From Leuconostoc citreum (GTDB lineage: Bacteria > Bacillota > Bacilli > Lactobacillales > Lactobacillaceae), in assembly GCF_004354555.1 (NCBI RefSeq), contig NZ_PUFH01000005.1, positions 124,001 to 188,000 on the forward strand: a DNA stretch of 64,000 bases. The letters are read 5' to 3'. The notes under the pieces were generated by a model. It had not been told where the DNA came from. It did not search any database and saw only the letters and a list, made by a program, of their open reading frames with translations. Positions 26,624-36,093 of this stretch are shown piece by piece. The translations under genes and the position numbers were made by a program. How positions within the stretch are numbered: position 1 is the stretch's first letter; each line of letters begins with the position of its first letter.

Positions 26624-27248
26624 CACGTTTAGGGTCGATATAACGCCAGTTAGGATTAACTTCAGCATCCAATTGATCGAAAGCGGCTTGAATCTTAACG
26701 GTATATTTGGTAATGTTTTCTTTGTCTAACTTATCTTTGCGGTCAATGACAATGGGTTCACCAAAATTGATTGTCGTGTTATTACGCTTAAATAGTTGAC
26801 CAAATGTTACAGGTCCTTGGTAAACGGCTGGCACAATGGCTTTGCCTGACATTTTAGCAATAACTAACGTGCCGGATTTTAAATCGTCACTATGCCGTGA
26901 TCCTGACGGGAACATAATTAATGAGCGGTTACCTGATTTCAGTTCTCTAACAGGTGTTTTAATGACACTTGGACCAACATTATTGCGATCAACCGGAAAA
27001 GCGCCTGCGGATTTAATTAACCAAGCCAGTGGTTTGAATTTGAATAACTCGATTTTAGCCATGAAAATGAAAGGCTTCGGATAGGCAGCAATCGCATACC
27101 ATACCGGATCCCACCAAGTACGATGTGGGCCGACTAATATATAGTTATCATCGGTCGGGATGCGATCTTTATTCATATATTTAATGCGACCGGTTACCGC
27201 CCACACGATACCAACTGCAATAATACGCAGAAAATCATAAAATTTCAT
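26613..27248 (-). CDS. plsC: 1-acyl-sn-glycerol-3-phosphate acyltransferase
   Basis: PlsC acylates lysophosphatidic acid at the membrane to give phosphatidic acid. The 211-residue protein has the HX4D catalytic motif as HRTWWD near residue 43, a KIELFKFKPLAWLIKSAGAFPVDR stretch near 80 and a substrate-binding motif reading FPSGSRHSDD near 130, where most members have an EGTRS-type sequence. A hydrophobic start (residues about 5-20) may dip into the membrane. Monocistronic, convergent with yneF. Confidence 0.88.
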   Translation of the reverse strand: MKFYDFLRIIAVGIVWAVTGRIKYMNKDRIPTDDNYILVGPHRTWWDPVWYAIAAYPKPFIFMAKIELFKFKPLAWLIKSAGAFPVDRNNVGPSVIKTPVRELKSGNRSLIMFPSGSRHSDDLKSGTLVIAKMSGKAIVPAVYQGPVTFGQLFKRNNTTINFGEPIVIDRKDKLDKENITKYTVKIQAAFDQLDAEVNPNWRYIDPKREKK

Positions 27249-27306
27249 TATTTATTCACCTCATAAACTATCTACCCATTTTACACGATAAAGCGAGAAA
27301 AAAACA

Positions 27307-28068
27307 ATGATTCAACCAATTCTTAAAGAAGGCGAACGAATTGATGGTTTGCCATCACAAAAAATAAATATTATTCAAAATCCAGATATGTTTTCTTATT
27401 CTTTGGATGCAGTATTGTTAGCCCATTTTGCTGATGTGAAAGGCAAAGGGACAGGCTTGACGGTTGACCTTGGTGCTGGGACAGGGGCTGTTGGCTTATT
27501 TTACGCCCCTAAAGTTACTGGCAAGTTGGCTCTAGTCGAAATACAGCCAGAACTGGCAGACATGGCGAAACGTAGTATTGCGATGAATGAGTTGACGCAA
27601 CGGGTTTCAGTCATTGAATCTGATATGAAAACTATATTTGAAGATATTCAGCCAGGTTCGGTGGAGACTGTGTTATCTAATCCGCCTTATTTTCCATTAA
27701 ATGAGACAACTAAAACAAATCACGATAAGCATTACCAGTTGGCGCGACATGAACTGACAATTGATTTGCCAGGCTTAGCTCAAGTCGTGAATAAATTACT
27801 GAAAAATAACGGTAAATTTTACATGGTTCATAGACCAGATAGATTAGCGGATATTTTTGCTGCTTTTGCTAGCAGAAAATTGATGATTAAGCGTATCCAG
27901 TTTGTTTATGGTAAAGCAAATCGTGAAGCCAATATGGTTTTAATTGAAGCCATTAAATCAGGACGACCTGGTGGTGTGCGGATTATGCCGCCAATCATTG
28001 CTTATACATCGGAAAATAACTATACCAAAGCAGTATCTGATATTTTATATGGTACGTCATGGTCATGA
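27307..28068 (+). CDS. tRNA1(Val) A37 N6-methyltransferase family protein
   Basis: A 253-residue SAM-dependent methyltransferase of the TrmN6/YfiC family. Visible motifs are NPDMFSYSLDAVLLAHF near residue 25, DLGAGTGAVGL near residue 57 (SAM binding) and SNPPYFP near residue 120 (the NPPY motif of amino-methyltransferases). It most likely methylates adenine in tRNA. Its last codons overlap the next gene by 4 bases (ATGA), a pairing with a GIY-YIG gene that is common in Gram-positives. Confidence 0.88.
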   Translation: MIQPILKEGERIDGLPSQKINIIQNPDMFSYSLDAVLLAHFADVKGKGTGLTVDLGAGTGAVGLFYAPKVTGKLALVEIQPELADMAKRSIAMNELTQRVSVIESDMKTIFEDIQPGSVETVLSNPPYFPLNETTKTNHDKHYQLARHELTIDLPGLAQVVNKLLKNNGKFYMVHRPDRLADIFAAFASRKLMIKRIQFVYGKANREANMVLIEAIKSGRPGGVRIMPPIIAYTSENNYTKAVSDILYGTSWS

Positions 28069-28346
28069 TGGCACACTACTATTTTTACGTGCTGTATACG
28101 GCAGATGGTTATTTTTACGGTGGTTTCACGAATAATCTTGCAAAACGTTTGGCGACTCATGAAGCGGGTAAGGGGGCTAAATTTACTCGGGTTAAATCAC
28201 GTCACCCCCTTCAAATGATCCACTCAGAATCTTTTGATACGAAACACGAAGCACTCCACGCTGAAGCAATGTTTAAGCAACTAACGCGGCAACAAAAAGA
28301 GGCTTATTTGGTTTTAAAGGGTGTTTCAGAAGATATATGGCATTAA
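28065..28346 (+). CDS. GIY-YIG nuclease family protein (UPF0213-like)
   Basis: A small protein of about 93 residues. The GIY-YIG core is seen as FYVLYTADGYFYGGFTNNLAKRLATH, followed by GKGAKFTRVKSRHPL and a C-terminal AEAMFKQLTRQQK helix. Members of this family have the fold of nicking nucleases, but the role of the stand-alone bacterial proteins is unclear. The start ATG at 28065 overlaps the trmN6-like stop; ATGs at 28059 and 28068 are alternatives. Confidence 0.88.
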   Translation: MMAHYYFYVLYTADGYFYGGFTNNLAKRLATHEAGKGAKFTRVKSRHPLQMIHSESFDTKHEALHAEAMFKQLTRQQKEAYLVLKGVSEDIWH

Positions 28347-28350
28347 GTAC

Positions 28351-28379
28351 TTGCATTTAGGGTAGCTATTACGTATAAT
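28351..28379 (+). promoter_or_regulatory. rpsB promoter
   Basis: TTGCAT (28351-28356), 17 bases, TATAAT (28374-28379). The start would be near 28386, giving a leader of about 105 bases. Confidence 0.8.
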
Positions 28380-28396
28380 TATTTATGTTGTGAATA

Positions 28397-28465
28397 GCGA
28401 CAAATACACACGGCAAACGAGTTCATGTAGGTGCAGCAATGTCATTATGAATGTCGAATTTGTCG
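28397..28465 (+). promoter_or_regulatory. Structured leader of rpsB, probable S2 autoregulatory RNA
   Basis: CGACAAAT (28398-28405) pairs with ATTTGTCG (28458-28465). Inside, CGAGTTCAT (about 28418-28426) pairs with ATGAAT-G-TCG (about 28447-28456) with one bulged G. The region ends just upstream of the AGGAGG of rpsB. r-protein leaders of this type often bind their own product; that role is inference here. Confidence 0.5.
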
Positions 28466-28491
28466 GCGGAAAAAACCTAGGAGGCCATATC

Positions 28492-29268
28492 ATGGCAGTT
28501 ATTTCAATGAAAGAACTCCTCGAAGCAGGAGTACACTTCGGTCACCAAACACGTCGTTGGGACCCAAAGATGGATGAGTATATCTTTACAGAACGTAATG
28601 GTATTCACATCATCGATTTGCAAAAGACAGTTAAGTTAGTTGATGAAGCATATAACTTTATGCGTAATGCATCAACTGATGGTGCTAACTTCTTGTTTGT
28701 TGGTACAAAGAAGCAAGCTTCAGATGCAATTGCTGAAGAAGCTGCACGTGCTGGTCAATACTTCATCAACCACCGTTGGTTGGGTGGTACTTTGACTAAC
28801 TGGAACACAATCAAGACACGTATCCAACGTTTGAAGGATTTGGAAGCAATGGCCGAAGATGGCACATTCGAACAATTACCTAAAAAAGAAGTTGTCTTGT
28901 TGAACAAGCAACGCGAAAAGTTGAACAAGTTCTTGGGTGGTATCAAGGATATGCCTGGTTTGCCAGATGTATTGTTTGTTGTTGATCCTAAGAAAGAAGA
29001 GATTGCCGTTAAGGAAGCCAACATGTTAAACATTCCAGTTGTGGCTATGATTGACACTAACGCTAATCCTGAAGTTGTTGACGTTAAGATTCCTGCTAAC
29101 GATGATGCTATCCGTGCCGTTCGCTTGATTACTGCTAAGATGGCTGATGCCATTATCGAAGGTCGTCAAGGTCAAGATTCAGCACCTGAAGACGCTTTTG
29201 TTGCTGGTGACGAAAACACAGAATCAATCGAAGAAATTGCTAACATCGTTGAAGAAGGCAATAACTAA
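28492..29268 (+). CDS. rpsB: 30S ribosomal protein S2
   Basis: The 258-residue protein has the S2 signatures [20 protein letters not shown] at the start, [32 protein letters not shown], and [10 protein letters not shown] with [10 protein letters not shown] at the C-terminal region, ending in an acidic tail. AGGAGG lies 9 bases before ATG 28492; the frame is open from 28390, but that region is the structured leader. Codon use is strongly biased (TTG leucine, AAG lysine) as in highly expressed genes. It is followed by tsf, the classical order. Confidence 0.97.
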   Translation: MAVISMKELLEAGVHFGHQTRRWDPKMDEYIFTERNGIHIIDLQKTVKLVDEAYNFMRNASTDGANFLFVGTKKQASDAIAEEAARAGQYFINHRWLGGTLTNWNTIKTRIQRLKDLEAMAEDGTFEQLPKKEVVLLNKQREKLNKFLGGIKDMPGLPDVLFVVDPKKEEIAVKEANMLNIPVVAMIDTNANPEVVDVKIPANDDAIRAVRLITAKMADAIIEGRQGQDSAPEDAFVAGDENTESIEEIANIVEEGNN

Positions 29269-29283
29269 TAATTAAATGACATT

Positions 29284-29327
29284 TGCCGTTCCTGCGGACC
29301 TGTATGGGACGCACACGGCATTTTTTA
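29284..29327 (+). terminator. Terminator between rpsB and tsf
   Basis: TGCCGT (29284-29289) pairs with ACGGCA (29315-29320), with an inner TGCG/CGCA stem, then a T-run. Confidence 0.8.
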
Positions 29328-29351
29328 TTTCATCGAAACCAAATAAAACCA

Positions 29352-29360
29352 TGATATAAT
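29352..29360 (+). promoter_or_regulatory. Extended -10 promoter of tsf
   Basis: TGA plus TATAAT (29355-29360), no clear -35; AGAGGAG precedes the ATG at 29392. Confidence 0.6.
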
Positions 29361-29391
29361 AATCATATAAATATTTTAGAGGAGCATTACA

Positions 29392-30267
29392 ATGGCAATT
29401 ACTGCTGCACAAGTAAAAGAATTACGCGATAAGACATCTGTTGGTATGATGGATGCCAAGAAAGCTTTGGTTGAAGCTGATGGTGATTTGGAAAAGGCAA
29501 TCGACCTACTCCGCGAAAAGGGTATGGCAAAAGCTGCCAAGAAGGGTGACCGTGTTGCAGCTGAAGGTATGACTTTTGTTGCTGTCAAGGGCAACAAAGC
29601 AGCAATTATTGAATTAAACTCAGAAACAGACTTCGTTGCTGGAAACGCTGAATTTAATGATTTGTTAAAGGCGGTTGCTAATACAGTCGTTGAAATGGCA
29701 CCTGCTGATGTTGAAGCTGCTTTAGCATTAGAAGTTGAAGCTGGCCAAACATTGAATGATAAAATCATTGGTACATCACAAATTACTGGTGAAAAGATCA
29801 CATTGCGTCGTTTTGCTGTTGTTGAAAAGACTGATTCAGAAAACTTTGGTGCATACTCTCACTTAGCTGGTTCAATTTCAGCGTTAGTTGTTGTTGATGG
29901 TGCTTCCGAAGAAGCAGCTAAGGACATTGCTATGCATATTGCTGCTATTGCACCACAATATGTTTCTGATGCTGAAGTGCCTGCTGACGTTATTGAACGC
30001 GAAAAAGCAGTGCAATTAGCTTCAGAAGACCTTGCCGGTAAGCCAGATAACATTAAAGAAAAGATGGTTGAAGGACGCATCAAAAAGTTCTTGGCCGAAA
30101 TCACATTGTTAGACCAAGCATTTGTTAAAAATAGCGATCAGACTGTTGCTGAGTTTATTGCATCACAAAATGGTTCTGTGAAGTCATTTGTACGTTACCA
30201 AGTAGGTGAAGGTATCGAAAAGAAAGTAACTGATTTAGCTGAAGAAGTTGCTAAGCAATTAGGTTAA
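29392..30267 (+). CDS. tsf: Elongation factor Ts
   Basis: EF-Ts recycles EF-Tu by GDP release. The 291-residue protein opens with the UBA-like domain ([19 protein letters not shown], residues about 7-25, and a [14 protein letters not shown] helix), then the core with [12 protein letters not shown] near residue 80 (the TDFV finger that enters EF-Tu), two dimerisation repeats and a C-terminal helical module. High-expression codon bias like rpsB. It has its own promoter and is closed by a terminator. Confidence 0.97.
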
Positions 30268-30274
30268 TTTTGTT

Positions 30275-30310
30275 AAAAAGTGCGTTATTTTATGATGACG
30301 CACTTTTTTT
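30275..30310 (+). terminator. Terminator after tsf
   Basis: AAAAAGTGCGT (30275-30285) and ACGCACTTTTTTT (30298-30310). Confidence 0.88.
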
Positions 30311-30321
30311 GCGGAATATTT

Positions 30322-30330
30322 TGGTATAAT
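30322..30330 (+). promoter_or_regulatory. Extended -10 promoter of pyrH-frr
   Basis: TGG plus TATAAT (30325-30330); GAGGTG precedes the ATG at 30357. Confidence 0.6.
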
Positions 30331-30356
30331 TGATGAGATGGAAAATGAGGTGAATC

Positions 30357-31082
30357 ATGACGGATATTAAATACAAACGTGTTTTGATGAAACTTTCAGG
30401 CGAGGCTTTGGCTGGTGATAAGGGTCAGGGTATTGATTTGGATACAGTTTCTGAAATTGCGCAAGATTTGAAAGAAGTACACGAATTAGGGACACAAATT
30501 GCAATTGTCGTCGGTGGTGGTAATTTATGGCGTGGTGAACCAGCTGCAAAAGTTGGCATGGAACGTTCACGTGCTGATTATACAGGTATGCTTGGGACAA
30601 CAATGAACGCTTTAGTTTTGCAAGATGCCTTAGAACGTGCTGGTGTTGACACACGTGTTCAAACAGCGATTACAATGCAACAAATTGCTGAGCCTTATAT
30701 TCGTGGTCGTGCGATTCGTCACTTGGAAAAGGGTCGTATTGTTATTTTTGCTGCAGGAACAGGATCACCCTACTTCTCAACAGACACGACAGCTGCTTTG
30801 CGTGCCAATGAAATCAATGCAGATGCTATTTTGATGGGTAAAAATGGCGTTGATGGCATCTATGATTCGGATCCAAATAAGAACAAGAATGCCGTGAAGT
30901 TTGAAGAATTAACACACTTAGATATTTTGAAAAAAGGCTTAAAAGTAATGGATGCGACTGCGAGTTCATTATCAATGGATAATAATATGCCATTGGTTGT
31001 CTTCAACTTAAACACACCAGGAAATTTGAAGCGAGCCGTACTAGGCGAAAATATTGGGACAACAGTTACAGGAGAAAAATAA
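30357..31082 (+). CDS. pyrH: UMP kinase
   Basis: PyrH phosphorylates UMP to UDP, linking the pyr operon product to nucleic acid synthesis. The 241-residue amino-acid-kinase-fold protein has [10 protein letters not shown] near residue 10, [10 protein letters not shown] near residue 50, [18 protein letters not shown] near 75, [18 protein letters not shown] near 135-150 and [11 protein letters not shown] near 168. It overlaps frr by one base (TAATG). Confidence 0.97.
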   Translation: MTDIKYKRVLMKLSGEALAGDKGQGIDLDTVSEIAQDLKEVHELGTQIAIVVGGGNLWRGEPAAKVGMERSRADYTGMLGTTMNALVLQDALERAGVDTRVQTAITMQQIAEPYIRGRAIRHLEKGRIVIFAAGTGSPYFSTDTTAALRANEINADAILMGKNGVDGIYDSDPNKNKNAVKFEELTHLDILKKGLKVMDATASSLSMDNNMPLVVFNLNTPGNLKRAVLGENIGTTVTGEK

Positions 31083-31627
31083 TGGCTTTTGATTTAACAG
31101 ATGCAAAGTCACGTATGCAAGGCGCGCAAGATGCTCTGCAGCGTGAATTAACAAGTATTCGTACAGGACGTGCGAATCCACATATTTTAGACCGAATTGA
31201 AGTTGAATATTATGGTGCGATGACACCCTTGAATCAAGTAGCATCAATTTCAGTGCCTGAAGCACGTGTGTTATTAATCACACCCTTTGATAAGACGGCT
31301 CTAGAAGAAATTATTCGTGCAATTAATATGTCTGATTTAGGCTTAAATCCTTCTTCTGACGGCAATATTGTGCGTCTGATGATTCCACAAATGACGGAAG
31401 AGGGTCGTAAAGACCTTGCAAAGCAAGTTAAGGCCGAAGCAGAAAAAGCAAAGGTCTCTGTTCGTAATGTCCGTCGCGATGCAATGGATTCAGTCAAAAA
31501 AGATAAAGAAATGCCTGAAGATGATGTCCGTAAGGCGGAAAATGATATTCAAAAGTTAACAGATAATAATATTAAAGCAATTGATGATATCGCATCAGAA
31601 AAAGAAAAAGAACTGTTAACTATTTAA
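31082..31627 (+). CDS. frr: Ribosome recycling factor
   Basis: RRF, with EF-G, splits the post-termination ribosome. The 181-residue protein is slightly short of the usual 185. It shows LQRELTSIRTGRANPHILDRI near residues 20-40, YYGAMTPLNQVASISVPEAR, LMIPQMTEEGRKDLAKQVK near residue 100 and the helical end KLTDNNIKAIDDI. Start overlaps pyrH by one base, typical of the pyrH-frr pair. Confidence 0.97.
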   Translation: MAFDLTDAKSRMQGAQDALQRELTSIRTGRANPHILDRIEVEYYGAMTPLNQVASISVPEARVLLITPFDKTALEEIIRAINMSDLGLNPSSDGNIVRLMIPQMTEEGRKDLAKQVKAEAEKAKVSVRNVRRDAMDSVKKDKEMPEDDVRKAENDIQKLTDNNIKAIDDIASEKEKELLTI

Positions 31628-31628
31628 G

Positions 31629-31655
31629 TAAAAAAGCCATGTAGGCTTTTTTTAC
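31629..31655 (+). terminator. Terminator after frr
   Basis: AAAAAAGCC (31630-31638) and GGCTTTTTTT (31644-31653) with a 5-base loop. Confidence 0.88.
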
Positions 31656-31735
31656 TACTATGCAAACCAAAATGGAAATATCCTGGCAAAGTCTTCTTTA
31701 ATGTTGAAATGTGACAATAGATAGTAGACAAGCGC

Positions 31736-31764
31736 TTGACGTTTTTCTAGTGGCAGTGCATAAT
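31736..31764 (+). promoter_or_regulatory. Promoter of the glyQS T-box
   Basis: TTGACG (31736-31741), 17 bases, CATAAT (31759-31764). A TATAAT at 31764-31769 is too far from the -35. Transcription would start near 31771. The stretch 31656-31735 shows nothing else recognisable. Confidence 0.65.
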
Positions 31765-31776
31765 ATAATTAATGAA

Positions 31777-31918
31777 GTTTGCAAACTAAGAAATCATGTG
31801 GCGATGATGGAGTGCGCGAACGATTCGAGTGTCTGCGTATACGCAGGAAATCAGGTGGAACCGCGCGTGAGCGTCCTGATGTCAGTATTTTGGCATTGGT
31901 ACAGTTCAGGCGTTTTTT
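31777..31918 (+). promoter_or_regulatory. Glycine T-box leader of glyQS with a very short stem I
   Basis: The T-box AGGTGGAACCGCG (about 31853-31865) is unmistakable. CCTGA (31875-31879) can pair with TCAGG at 31851-31855 (antiterminator) or with TCAGG at 31906-31910 (terminator, followed by T-run 31913-31918). Upstream, stem I is only GTTTGC/GCGAAC (31777-31782 with 31816-31821) and ATCAT/ATGAT (31793-31797 with 31804-31808) around a 6-base loop. The 3' side of the internal loop carries GGA (31809-31811), a glycine codon. A CTGCGTATACGCAG hairpin (about 31833-31846) forms stem III. Confidence 0.88.
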
Positions 31919-31982
31919 GTTGCTAAAAAACATCTACTGTTACAATGTCAAACAGTCAATAGAAAGCAATAGGAAGAATAGT

Positions 31983-32927
31983 ATGACGAGTCAAAAGCTA
32001 TCATTACAAGATATTATTTTAACGCTACAGCAATATTGGGCTAACCAGGGTGCAAATTTGATGCAAGCTTATGATAATGAAGTCGGTGCGGGAACACAAT
32101 CCCCCTATACATTTTTGCGCGCTAATGGGCCAGAACCATGGCATGCAGCTTATGTTCAGCCTTCACGTCGACCAGCTGACGGTCGTTATGGGGATAATCC
32201 CAATCGACTTTTTCAACACCATCAGTTTCAGGTTGTTATGAAGCCTAGCCCTGATAATATACAAGAATTATACTTGGGTTCTTTAGAGGCATTAGGTATT
32301 AAGCCGCTTGAACATGACATACGCTTTGTTGAAGATAATTGGGAAAATCCTTCAATGGGTGCGGCAGGCATTGGTTGGGAAGTATGGCTTGACGGTATGG
32401 AAGTGACGCAGTTTACCTATTTTCAACAAGTTGGTGGTATCGAAGTTGACTCGGTTACTGCTGAAGTAACATATGGTTTGGAAAGACTAGCTTCTTATAT
32501 TCAAGATGTGCCAACTGTATATGATTTGGATTGGGGAAATGGTGTTTTATATGGTGATATTTTTAAAGAACCTGAATATGAACATTCAAAATATGCTTTT
32601 GAGGCTTCCGATCAAACAATGTTATTAAGACATTTTGATGATTTTGAAAAAGAAGCTACTCGCTTACTTGATCTTGGGCTTGTTCATCCAGCCTATGATT
32701 ATATTTTAAAATCATCGCATACATTTAATTTGTTAGATGCTAGCGGCAGTGTTTCTGTTACTGAACGAGCTGGTTATTTGCATCGCATTCGGACCATGGC
32801 ACGTCGTGTGTCTAAGGTGTTTATTGATGAGCGCGCCAAATTAGGATTCCCACTACTTAAAGATAATGATTTACGTGAAATCTATTTAGGTGAGCACGGC
32901 AAGTATACACTAACAGAGGAGAATTAA
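31983..32927 (+). CDS. glyQ: Glycyl-tRNA synthetase alpha subunit
   Basis: Catalytic subunit of the alpha2-beta2 bacterial glycyl-tRNA synthetase, class II. The protein of about 314 residues has [23 protein letters not shown]-type N-terminal sequence, [24 protein letters not shown] (motif 2 region), [36 protein letters not shown] and SVTERAGYL. The ATG at 31983 is chosen because the frame upstream runs through the T-box. It is followed 3 bases later by glyS. Confidence 0.96.
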   Translation: MTSQKLSLQDIILTLQQYWANQGANLMQAYDNEVGAGTQSPYTFLRANGPEPWHAAYVQPSRRPADGRYGDNPNRLFQHHQFQVVMKPSPDNIQELYLGSLEALGIKPLEHDIRFVEDNWENPSMGAAGIGWEVWLDGMEVTQFTYFQQVGGIEVDSVTAEVTYGLERLASYIQDVPTVYDLDWGNGVLYGDIFKEPEYEHSKYAFEASDQTMLLRHFDDFEKEATRLLDLGLVHPAYDYILKSSHTFNLLDASGSVSVTERAGYLHRIRTMARRVSKVFIDERAKLGFPLLKDNDLREIYLGEHGKYTLTEEN

Positions 32928-32930
32928 TTT

Positions 32931-34991
32931 ATGTCAACGTTTTTATTAGAAATTGGTTTAGAAGAAGTACCTGCACACCTTGTGACGAGTTCTGAATCAC
33001 AACTCGTTGCTAGAACAAAAGAGTTTCTGGCAGCTCATCGACTGACTGTTGGTGATATTAAACCATTTTCGACACCACGTCGTCTGGCATTGCAACTATG
33101 TGATGTGGCCGAAGAATCTGAAGCACTTTCAGAAGAAAAACGCGGACCGTCAGTTGAACGTGCTAAAGACGAAAATGGTGAGTGGTCGAAAGCAGCGCAA
33201 GGTTTTGCGCGAGGACAAGGTGCGACCCCAGAAGCGTTTGAAGTGCGTGATGGCTATGTTTGGTTGACAAAACATACTACTGGTGTACCAGCCAATCAAA
33301 TTTTGTCTCAGATTGGTGAAGAAGTTGTTTCGCAAATGAAATTTACAACGTATATGAAATGGGCAAATCATTCATTTTTGTATGTACGTCCGATTCGTTG
33401 GTTAGTAGCTTTATTAGATGAACAGGTTATCAATTTTAATGTTCTTGACATTGCCACTGGTCGTGTCACAAGAGGACATCGATTCTTGTCGACAGAACAT
33501 GTAACGATTAGTGATGCTCAAGCTTACGAAGAGACATTGCAGTCTGCTTACGTGCTTGCCGATGCGGAGAATCGTAAAGCTCAAATAAAAAGTCAACTTG
33601 AAACAATAGCAAATCGAAATCACTGGGTATTGTCATTAGATAATGCACCTGCACAAGATTTATTGGAAGAAGTAAATAATATTGTCGAATGGCCGACAGC
33701 TTTCTCTGGTAGTTTTGATCAAAAGTATCTTGAAGTGCCTGATGAAGTGTTGATTACATCTATGCGTGAGCATCAGCGCTTTTTCTACGTCAGAGATGCG
33801 ACAGGGAAATTGTTACCTCATTTTCTTTCAGTTAGAAATGGTGATACGGCGCACTTAGACAATGTTATTGCTGGAAATGAAAAAGTTCTTGTTGCTCGCC
33901 TAGAGGACGCAGAGTTCTTTTATCGTGAAGACCAACAAAAAAAGATTGCTGATTATATGGCAAAAGTTAAGACACTTGTTTTTCATGAAAAAATTGGAAC
34001 AGTTTACGAACATATGCAACGTGTTGGTTTGTTGGCGGAAAAATTAGCTGATGCTTTAGATTTCGATGACGATAAAAAGACTGATTTAGCGCGGGCAGCA
34101 GAAATATATAAATTTGATTTGATGACTGGAATGGTCGGTGAATTCGATGAATTGCAAGGTGTAATGGGCGAACATTACGCACGTCTATTTGGTGAAAATG
34201 AGCATGTCGCTACTGCTATTAGAGAACACTACATGCCAACATCAGCCAATGGTAACATTGCTAAAAGTGATGTCGGTGCAGTGCTTGCTATCGCTGATAA
34301 ATTAGATGCTATTGTGACATTCTTCGCGGCTAATCTTATTCCTTCGGGATCCAATGACCCCTATGGTTTGCGACGTGCGGCAACAGGTGTTGTTCGCACA
34401 TTAACTACTAAGCATTGGCATATCGCGCTGCAACCAGTATTAGCTGAGTTCATGGCGGCAACAGGGGCTGTTACTGCTTCAGCCGATTTGATGGCGGTGC
34501 TCAGTTTTGTGGTTGATCGTGTTCGCAAGCTGGCTTTAGATGATGATATTCGTCAAGACATTGTGAGCGCAGGGACAGACAATTTTGCGACAGCAGATAT
34601 TGTTTATCTGACAGATCGTATTCAAGTTTTGGCAAATCATGCACATGATAATAATTTCCGTGAGGTGATATCAGCCTTGACTCGTGTCGCACGCTTAGCA
34701 GAAAAAACACCTGTATCATTAAATGTTAATCCACAGTTATTTGAAAACGAAACGGAAAAGGCATTGTATGCTGCCACGAGTGAATTGCAATTAGTGGCAC
34801 TTGAAGCAAACGGCGCAGAGGCCCTTTATCAAGCGTTAGCAGCGTTGCAAATGCCAATTTCAGCATATTTTGATGCGACGATGGTGAATGTTGATAATGA
34901 ACAAATCAAAAATAATCGATATGCACAATTAAATATCATTAATCAGTTAATTGCTGGTTTAGGGAATTTAGAAGATATTGTTATTAAGTAA
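32931..34991 (+). CDS. glyS: Glycyl-tRNA synthetase beta subunit
   Basis: The 686-residue beta subunit recognises tRNA-Gly. It starts with FLLEIGLEEVPAHLV, contains FSTPRRLALQL, KRGPSVERAKD, WPTAFSGSFD with MREHQRFFYV near residue 280, an HD-like domain around residue 390-480 (GEFDELQGVMGEHYARL, then DPYGLRRAATG) and an anticodon-binding C-terminal helix bundle. Length matches the family. AGAGGAG precedes it at the glyQ end. Both subunits are under the glycine T-box. Confidence 0.96.
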   Translation: MSTFLLEIGLEEVPAHLVTSSESQLVARTKEFLAAHRLTVGDIKPFSTPRRLALQLCDVAEESEALSEEKRGPSVERAKDENGEWSKAAQGFARGQGATPEAFEVRDGYVWLTKHTTGVPANQILSQIGEEVVSQMKFTTYMKWANHSFLYVRPIRWLVALLDEQVINFNVLDIATGRVTRGHRFLSTEHVTISDAQAYEETLQSAYVLADAENRKAQIKSQLETIANRNHWVLSLDNAPAQDLLEEVNNIVEWPTAFSGSFDQKYLEVPDEVLITSMREHQRFFYVRDATGKLLPHFLSVRNGDTAHLDNVIAGNEKVLVARLEDAEFFYREDQQKKIADYMAKVKTLVFHEKIGTVYEHMQRVGLLAEKLADALDFDDDKKTDLARAAEIYKFDLMTGMVGEFDELQGVMGEHYARLFGENEHVATAIREHYMPTSANGNIAKSDVGAVLAIADKLDAIVTFFAANLIPSGSNDPYGLRRAATGVVRTLTTKHWHIALQPVLAEFMAATGAVTASADLMAVLSFVVDRVRKLALDDDIRQDIVSAGTDNFATADIVYLTDRIQVLANHAHDNNFREVISALTRVARLAEKTPVSLNVNPQLFENETEKALYAATSELQLVALEANGAEALYQALAALQMPISAYFDATMVNVDNEQIKNNRYAQLNIINQLIAGLGNLEDIVIK

Positions 34992-35034
34992 TCTATCTAT
35001 TGACAGAGATTAGGGCATTAAAGTGGAGGTTGAG

Positions 35035-36084
35035 ATGTTAAATATTGCTTATGTTGGTTTTGGTAAAAGTACTAATCGTTATCACTTACCCTATTTAAAA
35101 ATACGTCAGGATAAGTTTAAAGTGGCCCGTGTGGTTACTCCGACTTTAGGGAAGCGCCCTGAGGCACAAGCAGAACTTGAAGCAACGGGGACACTTTTTT
35201 CGACAAACATCTCAGATATTTTAACAGATTCATCGATTGATTTGGTCGTGATTGTCACACCATCATCGAGCCATTACGCGGTTACAAAACAATTATTGAC
35301 AGCTGGCAAAAATGTTTTAGTCGATAAGCCCATGGCAGCTAATTTAGAAGAAGCTGAAAACTTGGTGGCGCTTGCTCAAAAAAATCAGTTATTTCTAATG
35401 CCTTATCAAAGTCGGCGTTTTGACAGTGACTTTTTGACAGTGCAAGACGTCATTAATAATGGTTACTTGGGGCGGCTAGTTGATTTAGAAGTACATATGG
35501 ATCACTATCGCCCAAATGATGGTAAAGCCAAAGGCACAGCTATCGACGGGACATTATATGATCACGGTGTACATCTTGTTGATCAAGTTGTTAGCTTATT
35601 TGGTCAACCAAAATCGGTCGCTTATGACTTACGAGCCACACGACTGTTAGAAAGTATGGTAGAAGATCATATTGCCCTTAATCTTTTTTACGAGAAGGCA
35701 TTTAAGGCCAATATAGGCGCAACAGAATTAGCAACAAAGGCTTATCCTAAATGGCAAATAAGAGGGACAAAAGGCACCTTTGTCAAATATACAGTTGATG
35801 AACAAGAAAATGATTTAAAAACGGGCAAATTACCGGGAAGTGATAATTTTGGGCTAGATGCACCACAAAACTATGGGCAACTAGTTTATTATAATCAAAG
35901 CGGGGATCGGATTGAAAAATATTTGCCAAGTATCACAGGTGATTATGGCCGTGTATATGATTCGGTATATGACACACTGGTTAACGGCGCACCTAAGCTA
36001 GTTAGTGATGAACAAATGTTAACAGTGATGAAAATCTTGTCGGCAGGTCATTTTGGTCAAAGTCCACAGTTAGTAACTTTTTAA
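35035..36084 (+). CDS. Gfo/Idh/MocA family oxidoreductase
   Basis: A 349-residue NAD(P)-dependent oxidoreductase. The N-terminal Rossmann domain begins IAYVGFGKSTNRYHLPYL, with VTPSSSHYAVTKQLLTAGKNV and DKPMAANLEEAENL near residue 100 (the family EKP motif with Asp in place of Glu). The C-terminal alpha/beta domain holds DGTLYDHGVHLVDQ, with the expected active-site His. The substrate cannot be told; several lactic acid bacterial homologues are annotated as YvaA/YulF-like scyllo-inositol or sugar dehydrogenases. GGAGG at 35026 fits ATG 35035; the in-frame GTG at 35023 overlaps the binding site. Confidence 0.88.
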   Translation: MLNIAYVGFGKSTNRYHLPYLKIRQDKFKVARVVTPTLGKRPEAQAELEATGTLFSTNISDILTDSSIDLVVIVTPSSSHYAVTKQLLTAGKNVLVDKPMAANLEEAENLVALAQKNQLFLMPYQSRRFDSDFLTVQDVINNGYLGRLVDLEVHMDHYRPNDGKAKGTAIDGTLYDHGVHLVDQVVSLFGQPKSVAYDLRATRLLESMVEDHIALNLFYEKAFKANIGATELATKAYPKWQIRGTKGTFVKYTVDEQENDLKTGKLPGSDNFGLDAPQNYGQLVYYNQSGDRIEKYLPSITGDYGRVYDSVYDTLVNGAPKLVSDEQMLTVMKILSAGHFGQSPQLVTF

Positions 36085-36093
36085 TAACCATGC

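Noticed and set aside
28390-28491. N-terminal extension of ribosomal protein S2
   Set aside because: These codons lie in the structured leader, and AGGAGG is placed for ATG 28492.
31779-31982. N-terminal extension of GlyQ
   Set aside because: The stretch is the T-box leader; the conserved protein starts at 31983.
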